Source: Elusimicrobia bacterium GWA2_56_46
Lineage (GTDB): Bacteria; Elusimicrobiota; Elusimicrobia; Elusimicrobiales; UBA9959
Assembly (NCBI GenBank): GCA_001799575.1
Contig: MGTT01000016.1
Coordinates: forward strand, 1-64,000
Direction of reading: 5' to 3'
DNA: 64,000 nucleotides
Positions 23,171 to 31,751 of the stretch are shown here, one piece after another; within the stretch, counting starts at the first letter, position 1, and every line of letters starts with the position of its first letter. A program made the translations under genes and the position numbers. The notes beneath the pieces are model-generated. The model saw only the letters and a program-made list of their open reading frames with translations, was not told where the DNA came from and ran no database searches.

Positions 23171-24595
23171 ATGAAAACCAAATTACTCTACGCCGCCGCA
23201 GCCCTCTGGCTGTCCGCCTTCGCGGCAGGAATAACCCTATACCCCGGCTCAAAACTGATTTATACGATTTTCTCACTGGCTTTCCTGGCTTTGCTCGTTT
23301 CAGGGTTCTACCGCCAGGTCACATATGGCTATACGCTTTTGGCGGTCTTTTTGTGGCTTGGTTTCTGGCTGAAAAAGACCATCCACCTGATTTATCCCTC
23401 CCCGTACATGGACGCAGGTTTATTTGACGGAAGCCCCGGTTCCTGGAACAAGGTTTTACTGATCTCCACGGTGGGGGCTTTGGGCGCTCTTGCCGCCCGG
23501 GCCATCTATTCGTGGTTCAAAGGTGTCTCCACCATGGAACTTCGGCGCGACAGAACCCTGGTTCCGGACTGGTACCCCCCGGTGCGGGGCTGGATCTGGG
23601 GCTCTCTCATTGTTTTCGTAACCGGACTTTCTGTTTTTAACGCTTATTGGGGTATTCACCAGATAGGGATGGTTCCCATGACAATATTTCCATGGCCTGT
23701 TAACGCCATGGTCGCGTGGACTTTAAATATCGGGGTAGCGATAGCTATCGCAATATTGCTCTATTGGGACGTATGTGCCGGCTATGGGCTGATCGCACCT
23801 CTGTTGGCGGTAGTTTATGAGGCGATTATTACGAGTGTTTCTATCTTAAGCCGCGGGACGTTCGTTTACCACGCAGTCCCCGCGGTTTTCGCCGTTATTA
23901 AAAATAGAATGCTGGAAATACGCGGTTTCCGATGGTCGGTGGTTTTTTATCTGGGTTTGTTTACCTTGGCGCTTCTGCTCACTTTTTTTATGGTGACCGG
24001 CTCCAGGGACTATTACCATTTTGGCAGAAGAGCAATAGATGCTGATAAATCCGCGACGGAGATTGTAACAATGGCTTATTCGGTTTATCCGTCATTCGAC
24101 GAGTTTTCCCAAAAAATAATAGTGGTAGCTTTATATCGCTGGATCGGACTCGACGGCGTTATGAGTGTTTATGCGTATCCCAAAAAAGGCATGTCTTTAT
24201 TGGCTAAGGCTGCGATGGAAAAAAGGACAATTTCAGCAATTCCACTATTTGAGCGTGTTTCTGGTTCCCGTAGTCAATATATGGACACGCGGCAGTTTCA
24301 ATTTGGTGGCATACCGGGCAGCGTAGGATTTTTTTATTATTCCGGACGGGTTTGGACAGTTTTTTTAGGATTATGTTTGCTTACTCTGGTTGTTTTGGTG
24401 CTTGAGCGGCTCGTCTGGCAGGCGTCAAGAAATCCGTTCCTGTGCTCGATCATCGGGATGACGGTGGCCAATACGGTGGCACAGTTCGGCACCGCGCCGC
24501 GCCAGATGTTTCCGCACTTCGGTATAATCTTAGTCGTCGCAGGCCTGGTACGGCTTTTTCAAAAAAGAGCACAATCCCTTACTAATACGCGATAA
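23171..24595 (+). CDS. Multipass membrane protein, candidate O-antigen polymerase (Wzy)
   Basis: A 474-residue integral membrane protein with roughly 11 hydrophobic helices and a central hydrophilic loop (about 285-390) containing SRDYYHFGRRAID and GSRSQYMDTRQFQFGGIPGS pieces. There is no Wzy_C ligase signature. Position between an O-antigen ligase gene and a Wzz-like gene, length and topology are those of Wzy polymerases, which are very divergent in sequence. Polymerisation of lipid-linked repeat units in the periplasm is thus inferred. The first residues MKTKLLYAAAALWLS could also be a signal anchor. Confidence 0.55.
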   Translation: MKTKLLYAAAALWLSAFAAGITLYPGSKLIYTIFSLAFLALLVSGFYRQVTYGYTLLAVFLWLGFWLKKTIHLIYPSPYMDAGLFDGSPGSWNKVLLISTVGALGALAARAIYSWFKGVSTMELRRDRTLVPDWYPPVRGWIWGSLIVFVTGLSVFNAYWGIHQIGMVPMTIFPWPVNAMVAWTLNIGVAIAIAILLYWDVCAGYGLIAPLLAVVYEAIITSVSILSRGTFVYHAVPAVFAVIKNRMLEIRGFRWSVVFYLGLFTLALLLTFFMVTGSRDYYHFGRRAIDADKSATEIVTMAYSVYPSFDEFSQKIIVVALYRWIGLDGVMSVYAYPKKGMSLLAKAAMEKRTISAIPLFERVSGSRSQYMDTRQFQFGGIPGSVGFFYYSGRVWTVFLGLCLLTLVVLVLERLVWQASRNPFLCSIIGMTVANTVAQFGTAPRQMFPHFGIILVVAGLVRLFQKRAQSLTNTR

Positions 24596-24663
24596 AACCA
24601 CAGGGAGTTCACCGCAATATTGTAAAATAGGAGTTGCCCCCCCAAAATTAAACGGAGAATGCT

Positions 24664-25482
24664 ATGCCTGTAAAATCGGAAGAAAATGGTTCGGATTGTG
24701 ACGAAATAGATCTGCTTGAAGTATTGAGCAAGTTTAAAACTAGTTTTGCTAAATATAAATATTGGATGCTTGGAGCTCCTGTTGCTTTTGCGTTTCTGGG
24801 GTTCGGCCTGTCAAATATTCAGAATCCTCAATGGTCGGGGACGGCGGTCCTAAAGTTCGGCAGAGTTTCTTCTTCCGAGTTCGTTGAACCTTTAGACATT
24901 TTTATGTGGCGTTTGGGAACTGCTGGGTTCCGGGAATCTGTTTTAAAAAAATCCGGGATTCCGTTAGGATCACCTGAAGCTATTCTGTTTCAAAACTCTT
25001 TAAGTGCAAGGCAAATTAGAGATTTTGGATTGATAGAGATAAAAGTTAGGGGATTCTCCAGAGAGTCAGCCCTGAAATTGGTGTCTGCCACCGGCAGTGA
25101 AATTTGTGATATTCATGCTTCTATGATCACTCAGACGCTGGCCAGACCAAAGCGGCATTTGGCCGCGATTGAGAAATTAAATCAGGATATTGCTGTGACA
25201 TTAGGAACCTCTAAGCAACTTCCATCTGAAAACAAGTCACTTCTCGGTATCGCGGCGGCTTATCTCGCATACGAAACCGTTCAGATCAAATTTTCTTTGC
25301 TTGATCAAATCGACTTTCTGGAGTTTCACCCCACAATTTTATTGGAGGAAAGTGCGGTGAATGCTCCCATATCTCCAAGAAAATCGCTTTGGATCGGATG
25401 TTCGGCGATATTAGGCTTATTTTTGGCGATCATGGTTTCATTAGCGCTGAACTCCATCGGGGCATCAAATCGCTCCAACTAA
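24664..25482 (+). CDS. Wzz-like chain-length regulator
   Basis: A 272-residue protein with the polysaccharide co-polymerase layout: short acidic N-terminal tail with EIDLLEVLSKFK (16-25), transmembrane helix at about 34-51, a 190-residue periplasmic domain with helical segments, and a second helix at about 243-263 preceded by the proline-rich NAPISPRKSLW. There is no C-terminal tyrosine kinase domain. Wzz proteins set the modal length of the polymer made by Wzy. It follows the putative polymerase gene. A TGTAAAAT element about 40 bp upstream and AGGAG near 24630 are weak expression signals; GGAGAA directly precedes the ATG. Confidence 0.75.
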   Translation: MPVKSEENGSDCDEIDLLEVLSKFKTSFAKYKYWMLGAPVAFAFLGFGLSNIQNPQWSGTAVLKFGRVSSSEFVEPLDIFMWRLGTAGFRESVLKKSGIPLGSPEAILFQNSLSARQIRDFGLIEIKVRGFSRESALKLVSATGSEICDIHASMITQTLARPKRHLAAIEKLNQDIAVTLGTSKQLPSENKSLLGIAAAYLAYETVQIKFSLLDQIDFLEFHPTILLEESAVNAPISPRKSLWIGCSAILGLFLAIMVSLALNSIGASNRSN

Positions 25483-25717
25483 CAGGTATGCTTTTTTGCT
25501 GCGTGTTTCGCTGATGTTCTTACCGCAAACCCTTATATTCATATCTCCCGTGTCGCAGTTTTTCGCAGCCGATTATTTCCTATCAGAAGCTATCATCGAG
25601 AGGGGCTCAGTGCGGCTAAATTACCGTATAGATCTCCATGCCTCAATAACCGTCTCCTTAATTTGGTAAAATATATAGGATAAAAGGGGTAGATTGGGCA
25701 AAAAAACAGGAAAATCT
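25483..25717. other. Leader region of the nonulosonate operon
   Basis: No gene. The extended -10 at 25664-25672 lies near the end, followed by AAAGGGG and an AGGA ribosome site. The rest shows nothing I can name. Confidence 0.4.
25664..25672 (+). promoter_or_regulatory. Extended -10 promoter of the legionaminic-type operon
   Basis: TG-G-TAAAAT at 25664-25672, about 45 bp before the LegB start, with TTAATT and CTCCTT upstream but no good -35. As the genes that follow overlap or nearly touch, this may drive the whole operon. Confidence 0.45.
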
Positions 25718-26716
25718 ATGAATTTAAGGGCAAAAAAAGTTTTGGTTACCGGCGCTGACGGTTTTATAAGCAGCCACCTAGTTGAGTCGCTTTTGGAGGA
25801 GGGGTGCCGGGTAAAAGCCTTTGTTTACTACAATTCCTTAAATTCCTGGGGTTGGCTGGATACGCTCCCTAAAAGCAAATTAAAAAACATAGAGATTTTT
25901 TCTGGAGATGTTCGGGATCCGAACGGGGTTCGCACCGCTATGAAAGGAATGGATGCTGTTTTCCACCTTGCTGCCCTCATTGGTATACCCTTTTCCTATC
26001 ATTCACCGGATTCGTATATTGATACCAACATAAAAGGTACGCTGAATGTTCTTCAGGCCGCCCGGGACTTGGGTACCAGCCGGGTAGTAGTTACCTCCAC
26101 TTCCGAAGTCTACGGCACGGCACGATACGCTCCCATAGACGAAAGACACCCTCTCCAGGGCCAGTCTCCCTATTCCGCCAGCAAGATCGGGGCCGACAAG
26201 ATCGCGGAGTCTTTTCACCTATCATTCAAGCTTCCGGTCATAACTGCCAGACCTTTTAATACCTATGGCCCCAGGCAGTCGGCCAGGGCCATTATCCCCA
26301 CTATCATTACCCAACTGCTGAAAGGCGTTAATAAGATCAAGCTGGGCGCCCTGCATCCCACCAGAGACCTGAACTATGTGTCCGATACCTGCGCCGGGTT
26401 TATCGCGCTTGCAAAATGCGACGCGGCGGTGGGGAAAACGGTCAATATAGGTTCCGGCAGGGAAATAACCATAAAGTCTTTAGCGGAACAAATTATCACC
26501 GCGACCGGTAAAAAAGCCGTCATTGTCTCAGATGCTTCGCGGAAGCGACCGAAAGACAGCGAGGTCGAAAGACTTCTGTGCGATAATACGCAAATAAAAG
26601 AACTTACCGGCTGGCAGCCTAAAGTATCCCTGGAAAAGGGACTTTCCAGAACAATAAACTGGTTCAAAGATCCCCAAAACATTAAAAGCTACAAATGGGA
26701 TATTTATAATGTCTAA
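25718..26716 (+). CDS. legB: LegB-like NDP-N-acetylglucosamine 4,6-dehydratase
   Basis: A 332-residue extended SDR. The NAD motif is GADGFIS (12-18), where the third Gly of GxxGxxG is Ser. The active site has TSTSEVYG (about 124-131) with Thr and Glu, and YSASK (about 146-150). ARPFNTYGPRQSARAIIPT fits LegB closely. In Campylobacter LegB converts GDP-GlcNAc to the 4-keto-6-deoxy sugar, first committed step of CMP-legionaminate synthesis. It overlaps the aminotransferase gene by 8 bp and opens a 12-gene run. ATG 25718 is preferred to TTG 25694, since it gives the typical short N-terminus. Confidence 0.85.
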   Translation: MNLRAKKVLVTGADGFISSHLVESLLEEGCRVKAFVYYNSLNSWGWLDTLPKSKLKNIEIFSGDVRDPNGVRTAMKGMDAVFHLAALIGIPFSYHSPDSYIDTNIKGTLNVLQAARDLGTSRVVVTSTSEVYGTARYAPIDERHPLQGQSPYSASKIGADKIAESFHLSFKLPVITARPFNTYGPRQSARAIIPTIITQLLKGVNKIKLGALHPTRDLNYVSDTCAGFIALAKCDAAVGKTVNIGSGREITIKSLAEQIITATGKKAVIVSDASRKRPKDSEVERLLCDNTQIKELTGWQPKVSLEKGLSRTINWFKDPQNIKSYKWDIYNV

Positions 26717-27881
26717 GCAAGCTTTTATCCCCTTGTCCGTGCCTTGCATTGAGGGGAATGCCTGGAAGTATGTGAAGGAATGCCTGGATACGGGTTGGGT
26801 TTCTTCTGCCGGCAAATATGTAGAAATCTTTGAGCAAAAGATATGCGGCTATACTAAAGCCAAATATGCGGTAGCGGTTTCCAATGGTACAGTCGGTTTG
26901 TATATCAGCCTGAAATTATCGGGCGTGGAGCCGGGGGATGAGGTGCTGGTCCCCACTTTAACATTTATCGCCCCTGTTAATGCCATCCGGTATTTGGGTG
27001 CTGAGCCGGTTTTTATGGATTGCGATGATTTCATGAATCTGGACCCTGTGAACATGGCGGAGTTCGTGCAGTCAGGGTGCAGGTTGACTAAAAGAGGCCT
27101 TATCAATAAGAAAACAGGCCGGCGCGTGAAAGCGATATTGCCTGTGCACATCTTCGGCAATCCCTGCGATATGCAGGCGATAATGGGGCTCGCCCGTAAA
27201 TATGGCTTGAAGGTTATTGAAGATGCGACTGAAAGCCTCGGTTCTTCATATACGTCAGGGGTCTATGAAAACAAATTTACCGGTACTATAGGGGATCTTG
27301 GTGTTTATTCCTTTAACGGCAATAAAATAGTCACCACTGGCAGCGGGGGGATGATAGTAACGAATGATAAAAGCATTGCGGAGAAGGCTAAGTATCTGAC
27401 GACCCAGGCAAAGGATGACGCCATCCGTTATGTCCATAACGAGGTCGGTTATAATTTCAGGCTTACTAACCTGCTGGCCGCTTTGGGTGTGGCCCAAATT
27501 GAAAAGCTTCCAGGCTATATAAAAATAAAGAAAGCCAATTATCTGGAATATAAAAAACGCCTAGCCGGCATTAAAGGCGTGACTTTATTGGGGACTCCCG
27601 CAGGGACTTCCCCGAATTACTGGTTTTACTCAATCATAATAGACAAAGACGCGTATGGGGCGGATCGGGAGCGCTTAATGGCGAAACTGGAGAGCTCCGG
27701 CATCCAGACCAGACCGATATGGTTCTTAAATCATTTACAGAAACCGTATTCTAAAAACCAGGCTTTTAAAATCGAAAAAGCTACATGGTTCTGGGAAAGA
27801 GTTTTAAATGTGCCATGCAGTTCGGGGCTTACGAAGCGCCAGGTAGCGTATGTCGCGGCAAAGATAAAAAGTTCCAACTGA
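26709..27881 (+). CDS. legC: LegC-like DegT aminotransferase
   Basis: A 390-residue DegT/DnrJ/EryC1/StrS aminotransferase with the catalytic Lys206 in SFNGNKIVTTGSGG, in contrast to the His-type relative at 4307. VIEDATESLGS binds the PLP pyridine ring through the Asp. LegC adds an amino group from glutamate to C4 of the LegB product, giving NDP-4-amino-4,6-dideoxy-GlcNAc. Its order right after LegB and before PtmE- and LegH-like genes is that of known legionaminic loci. Overlaps LegB by 8 bp; the next gene starts four bases after its stop. Confidence 0.87.
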   Translation: MSKQAFIPLSVPCIEGNAWKYVKECLDTGWVSSAGKYVEIFEQKICGYTKAKYAVAVSNGTVGLYISLKLSGVEPGDEVLVPTLTFIAPVNAIRYLGAEPVFMDCDDFMNLDPVNMAEFVQSGCRLTKRGLINKKTGRRVKAILPVHIFGNPCDMQAIMGLARKYGLKVIEDATESLGSSYTSGVYENKFTGTIGDLGVYSFNGNKIVTTGSGGMIVTNDKSIAEKAKYLTTQAKDDAIRYVHNEVGYNFRLTNLLAALGVAQIEKLPGYIKIKKANYLEYKKRLAGIKGVTLLGTPAGTSPNYWFYSIIIDKDAYGADRERLMAKLESSGIQTRPIWFLNHLQKPYSKNQAFKIEKATWFWERVLNVPCSSGLTKRQVAYVAAKIKSSN

Positions 27882-27885
27882 ATAT

Positions 27886-28947
27886 ATGGAAAAAATTAAA
27901 AATTTGATGATAGCTTCTGAGATAACCGTCAAACAGGCTTTAAAGAAGATGGATGAGGCGGGGGCAAAGATTCTTTTTGTCGCTGACGATGCGAAACGTC
28001 TTATCGGGACCGTTACCGATGGCGATATCAGGCGGCATATCCTCAAAGAAGGTCTTTTAGGTGTTCCGGTGGCGCGTATTATGAATTCGGAGCCTGTTTC
28101 TCTTCTAGAAGGGTATTCGAAAGAGGAAGCCAAAGGGATAATGGTTTCCAAGGCTATAGACTATTTGCCTGTGGTGGATAAGGTGGGGAAGGTGATTTCG
28201 GCCATAAGATGGCTCGATTTGTTCGAAAAGAATATTTCAAATAATGAACTGCACGGTGTTATGGCGATAATAATGGCCGGCGGGACCGGGAGCCGCTTGG
28301 CCCCGGTTACCAGTTTTCTACCCAAGCCATTAATCCCCATAGGCGATAAGCCGATAGCGGAAATGATAATGGAGAAGTTCTTAAGCTTTGGATGCAGGGA
28401 TTTTTACTTTTCAATTAACTTTAAGGGCAACTTGCTGAAAGCCTATTTCAATGAATTTAAACATTTATTCAATATCAGTTATCTACAGGAAGACAAACCC
28501 CTGGGAACTATCGGCAGTTTGCACATGCTTAAGGGTAAAATAAAACGGCCCTTCTTCGTCAGCAACTGCGATATCCTGATAGAAGCCGATTATTCCGATA
28601 TATACAAGTTCCACCGGGAAAATAAAAACAAGATAACCATGATCGTTTCCATGAAGCATTACACTATCCCTTACGGAGTTTGTGAGATCAGCAACGGAGG
28701 CGCGTTGAAGGGAATAAAGGAAAAACCGGAGTATGATTACTTGGTGAATACCGGCCTTTACGTTATGGATCCCGATGTCATTAATGACATCCCCAAAAAT
28801 AAGTTTTACCATGTTACCGATCTAATCGCCGATTACACAAAAAGAAAGAAAAAAATAGGGGTGTATCCTATTTCCGAGAAATCCTGGTTTGACATGGGTG
28901 AATGGCAGGAATTTCAGAAGATGTTCAAAAAGTTCGGCAAGGAATAG
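27886..28947 (+). CDS. ptmE: PtmE-like glucosamine-1-phosphate guanylyltransferase with CBS domains
   Basis: The N-terminal 120 residues are a CBS pair (KIKNLMIASEITVKQALKKM, later GTVTDGDIRRHILK and VARIMNSEP). Residues 123-345 are a sugar-phosphate nucleotidyltransferase with GGTGSRL and FLPKPLIPIGDKP. This CBS-plus-transferase fusion is characteristic of PtmE, which charges GlcN-1-P with GMP so that legionaminic acid is made from GDP- rather than UDP-sugars. The CBS pair probably senses an adenine nucleotide or pathway ligand. Lies in frame order between LegC and LegH, one base short of touching the next gene. Confidence 0.85.
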   Translation: MEKIKNLMIASEITVKQALKKMDEAGAKILFVADDAKRLIGTVTDGDIRRHILKEGLLGVPVARIMNSEPVSLLEGYSKEEAKGIMVSKAIDYLPVVDKVGKVISAIRWLDLFEKNISNNELHGVMAIIMAGGTGSRLAPVTSFLPKPLIPIGDKPIAEMIMEKFLSFGCRDFYFSINFKGNLLKAYFNEFKHLFNISYLQEDKPLGTIGSLHMLKGKIKRPFFVSNCDILIEADYSDIYKFHRENKNKITMIVSMKHYTIPYGVCEISNGGALKGIKEKPEYDYLVNTGLYVMDPDVINDIPKNKFYHVTDLIADYTKRKKKIGVYPISEKSWFDMGEWQEFQKMFKKFGKE

Positions 28948-28948
28948 A

Positions 28949-29590
28949 ATGGAAAAGATAATCGTCCTGGGCGGCGGTGGGCATGCCAAGGTGGTAATAG
29001 ATGCCATCAACGCCATCGGGAAATATAAGATAGCCGCTCTTTTAGATCCCTCTTTGCAAAAAGGCTCGGAAGTTCTGGGCGAAAAAGTAACAGGCGGGGA
29101 TGCTGAACTGGCCCGCCTTTTCACCCGCGGAATAAAAAATTGCGTCATAGCTGTCGGGAGTGTAGGTAATATTGACGCACGTAAAAAACTTTACGCGAAA
29201 GCCGAAAGATCAGGTTTGAGTTTCCCGGTTCTGGTCCATCCGCGGGCGGTCGTTTCAAAGTATGCCCGCCTCGGCGGAGGGACATTCGTCGCCGCGGGGG
29301 CGATCGTAAACCCAGGAGTTATCTCCGGGGTCTGCTGTATTATCAATACCGGCGCGGTGGTGGAACATGATTGCAGGCTTGGGGATTTTGCGCATATTTC
29401 TCCAAACGCCGCTCTTTGCGGCAATGTTTCCGTGGGAGACGGTGCCCATGTCGGGGCCAGCGCTACGGTCATAGAGGGGCTTGCGATAGGCAAAAACACC
29501 CTGATAGGGGCGGGGAGCCTGGTCTGCGGGGATGTAGGCAACGGCTGGCTGTGCTACGGTGTGCCCGCTAGGAAAAAAGGTAAAAGATGA
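28949..29590 (+). CDS. legH: LegH-like sugar N-acetyltransferase (PglD family)
   Basis: A 213-residue PglD-type enzyme. The N-terminal Rossmann-like part has VLGGGGHAKVVIDAI for the UDP- or GDP-sugar; the C-terminal left-handed beta-helix has hexapeptide repeats (VEHDCRLGDFAHISPNAAL, GNVSVGDGAHVGASATV). His in VEHDC is the catalytic base in PglD. It would acetylate the 4-amino group made by LegC from acetyl-CoA. ATG 28949 directly follows the upstream stop; a start at 28889 would create a basic extension in the overlap and is unlikely. ATGA overlap with the LegI gene. Confidence 0.85.
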   Translation: MEKIIVLGGGGHAKVVIDAINAIGKYKIAALLDPSLQKGSEVLGEKVTGGDAELARLFTRGIKNCVIAVGSVGNIDARKKLYAKAERSGLSFPVLVHPRAVVSKYARLGGGTFVAAGAIVNPGVISGVCCIINTGAVVEHDCRLGDFAHISPNAALCGNVSVGDGAHVGASATVIEGLAIGKNTLIGAGSLVCGDVGNGWLCYGVPARKKGKR

Positions 29591-30594
29591 AGCGCGGTAT
29601 TTTTATAATAGCGGAAGCCGGCGTCAATCATAACGGTTCTTTGGCGCTGGCCAAAAAGCTGGCTTTGGCGGCTAAGAAAGCCGGTGCCGACGCAGTAAAA
29701 TTCCAAACCTTTAAAGCTGAACTGCTGTCCGCTCCGTCTGCCCCCAAGGCCGGTTACCAGGCCAAGGCCACTGGAGCCGCCGATTCACAGCTGGCCATGC
29801 TGAAGAAACTTGAGCTCACCCGAACCGCGCATTTTCAGCTTAAGAATTATTGTGGCAAAATAGGGTTAGATTTCCTCTCGTCTCCGTTCGACTTGGACAG
29901 CGTCGAGTTCCTGCTTAAAATGGGGCTCAAAACGATAAAGATTCCTTCAGGAGAGATAACTAACCTGCCGCTGTTGCGCAGGATAGGGATCTCCGGCAGA
30001 AAAGTAATAATCTCCACCGGTATGGCGCAGCTTTCAGAAGTGGCCGCCGCGCTCAAGGTGCTTTATGCCGCCGGCGTGGCTAAGCGGGACATAACACTGC
30101 TACACTGCAATACCGAGTATCCCACGCCGATGCGCGACGTTAATTTAAAGGCGATGGCCGCCATGGGCAGGAAATTCGGGCTGAGTTTCGGCTACTCCGA
30201 CCATACCGAAGGTATAACCGTACCCGTGGCCGCTGCGGCGCTGGGCGCGGAGATTATCGAAAAGCACCTTACGCTGGATAAAAAAATGAATGGCCCGGAC
30301 CACAAGGCCAGTCTGGAGCTGTCTGAGTTTAAGGCCATGGTTGAAGCTGTGCGCGCCGTGGAACTGGCACTGGGTACCGGGGTAAAAAAACCGTCGCCAT
30401 CTGAAATTAAAAACATGCCGGTGGCGCGCAAAAGCATAACGGCGGTCTTCTCCATAGCCAAGGGTGCAAGATTTACCGCGGACAATATCGCGGCTATGCG
30501 GCCCGGAGGCGGGCTCTCTCCCATGCTCTGGGATAGGGTAATTGGCAAAAGGGCTCGCCGGGCTTTCAACTCCGGGGAGAAAATACGCCTATGA
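29587..30594 (+). CDS. legI: LegI-like nonulosonic acid synthase (NeuB family)
   Basis: A 335-residue synthase. Residues 1-265 form the NeuB TIM barrel with IAEAGVNHNGSLALAKKL, AVKFQTFK and LGAEIIEKHLTLDK; residues 280-335 are the SAF antifreeze-like domain that covers the neighbouring active site in the dimer. NeuB enzymes condense phosphoenolpyruvate with a 6-carbon amino sugar; in this context 2,4-diacetamido-2,4,6-trideoxymannose gives legionaminic acid. Located between LegH and LegG with ATGA overlaps on both sides. Sequence alone does not separate LegI from PseI or NeuB; the LegB, LegC and LegG neighbours decide. Confidence 0.87.
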   Translation: MKRGIFIIAEAGVNHNGSLALAKKLALAAKKAGADAVKFQTFKAELLSAPSAPKAGYQAKATGAADSQLAMLKKLELTRTAHFQLKNYCGKIGLDFLSSPFDLDSVEFLLKMGLKTIKIPSGEITNLPLLRRIGISGRKVIISTGMAQLSEVAAALKVLYAAGVAKRDITLLHCNTEYPTPMRDVNLKAMAAMGRKFGLSFGYSDHTEGITVPVAAAALGAEIIEKHLTLDKKMNGPDHKASLELSEFKAMVEAVRAVELALGTGVKKPSPSEIKNMPVARKSITAVFSIAKGARFTADNIAAMRPGGGLSPMLWDRVIGKRARRAFNSGEKIRL

Positions 30595-31751
30595 AGAAGA
30601 TTTGCGTAATCACCGGCTCCCGCGCTGAGTACGGGCTTTTCTATCCGTTGCTGAAGTTGCTATCCATGGAGCGCGGAGTGAAACTTCAGATAGTGGCCAC
30701 GTCTATGCATATGTCCCAGAAGTTCGGTCTGACCTACAGGGCGATAGAGGCCGATGGCTTTAAGATCTCAGCCAAAATAAAATTCCCGTTGCCGGATGAC
30801 TGTGGTACACCTGTTTCTATAGGCAGGGCAATTGCCGCCATAGCACCTGTCCTGGAGAAGCTTAAGCCGGATGTGGTGGTGCTGTTGGGTGACCGGTTCG
30901 AGACCTTTGCCGCGGCAACGGCGGCCTATGCCCTTAAAATACCCGTAGCCCACCTCCATGGGGGGGAAATTACCGCAGGCGTGTTCGACGAGGCTTTCAG
31001 GCATTCGGTCACAAAAATGAGTTCGCTGCACTTTACCTCCACGGAGGAGTACAGGCGCAGGGTGATACAACTGGGCGAGAGCCCAGGCTCGGTTTATAAT
31101 GTCGGTGCTATAGGTCTGGATAATGTACGCCGGGCGGAGTTCTTTAGCCGCGAAGAGCTGGGCGCGCAGTTGGGCGTAACACTCTCGGAGAACCTGGCCT
31201 GCATTACCTTTCATCCCGCCATGTTTGAAATGGCCGCGCCTGCGGCGCAACTGAAAGAGCTTTTCAAGGCGTTGGACAGGTTTCCGGATCTGCAAGTTGT
31301 TTTTACGCTGCCTAATGCGGACAGGGGCGCTGCCGAACTAATAAAGGCCATGCACACCTATGTGAAAAAGAATTCAGCCAGGGCTTCGGCGTTCACTTCA
31401 CTGGGTCAGAAACGCTACCTCTCGCTTTTAAACCTTTCAAAGATAGTAATAGGGAATTCTTCCAGCGGGATAATAGAGGCCCCTTCGCTTGAAACCCCGA
31501 CGGTAAATATCGGAACCAGGCAGGAGGGGCGGACTCGTCCGGCCAGCGTTATCGATTGCCCCGCCGAAACGAACGCCATCGCCAGGGCGATAAAATTGGG
31601 TCTTTCCCCGTTTTTTGCTGTCAAACTGCGCAAGCCCAATCCTTATGGTGACGGCTTGACCGCGCCGAGGATCGCCCGCATACTGCTTAGGAAAGCCGGA
31701 AGGCTTGGGGTGAAAAAGAGTTTTTTTGACTTAAAGTATGGCAAAGCCTGA
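30591..31751 (+). CDS. legG: LegG-like hydrolysing NDP-sugar 2-epimerase (NeuC family)
   Basis: A 386-residue GT-B-fold epimerase. ITGSRAEYGLFYPLL at the N-terminus, GDRFETFAAATAA, VAHLHGGEITAGVFDEAFRH and the C-terminal GNSSSGIIEAP are family signatures of hydrolysing UDP-GlcNAc 2-epimerases. LegG removes the nucleotide and inverts C2 to give the manno-configured diacetamido sugar for LegI. Presence of this class, rather than a PseG hydrolase, supports legionaminic rather than pseudaminic acid. ATGA overlap with LegI and a 14-bp overlap with the oxidoreductase gene. Confidence 0.87.
   Translation: MKKICVITGSRAEYGLFYPLLKLLSMERGVKLQIVATSMHMSQKFGLTYRAIEADGFKISAKIKFPLPDDCGTPVSIGRAIAAIAPVLEKLKPDVVVLLGDRFETFAAATAAYALKIPVAHLHGGEITAGVFDEAFRHSVTKMSSLHFTSTEEYRRRVIQLGESPGSVYNVGAIGLDNVRRAEFFSREELGAQLGVTLSENLACITFHPAMFEMAAPAAQLKELFKALDRFPDLQVVFTLPNADRGAAELIKAMHTYVKKNSARASAFTSLGQKRYLSLLNLSKIVIGNSSSGIIEAPSLETPTVNIGTRQEGRTRPASVIDCPAETNAIARAIKLGLSPFFAVKLRKPNPYGDGLTAPRIARILLRKAGRLGVKKSFFDLKYGKA

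Noticed and set aside
22976-23276. Small minus-strand frames reading WIPAAAGMT-like peptides
   Set aside because: These are translations of the REP-like hairpin and its flanks, a well-known source of false small genes.
25694-25717. TTG 25694 as LegB start
   Set aside because: AAAGGGG lies near it, but the extra residues are Lys-rich and unlike LegB N-termini; ATG 25718 also has an AGGA site.
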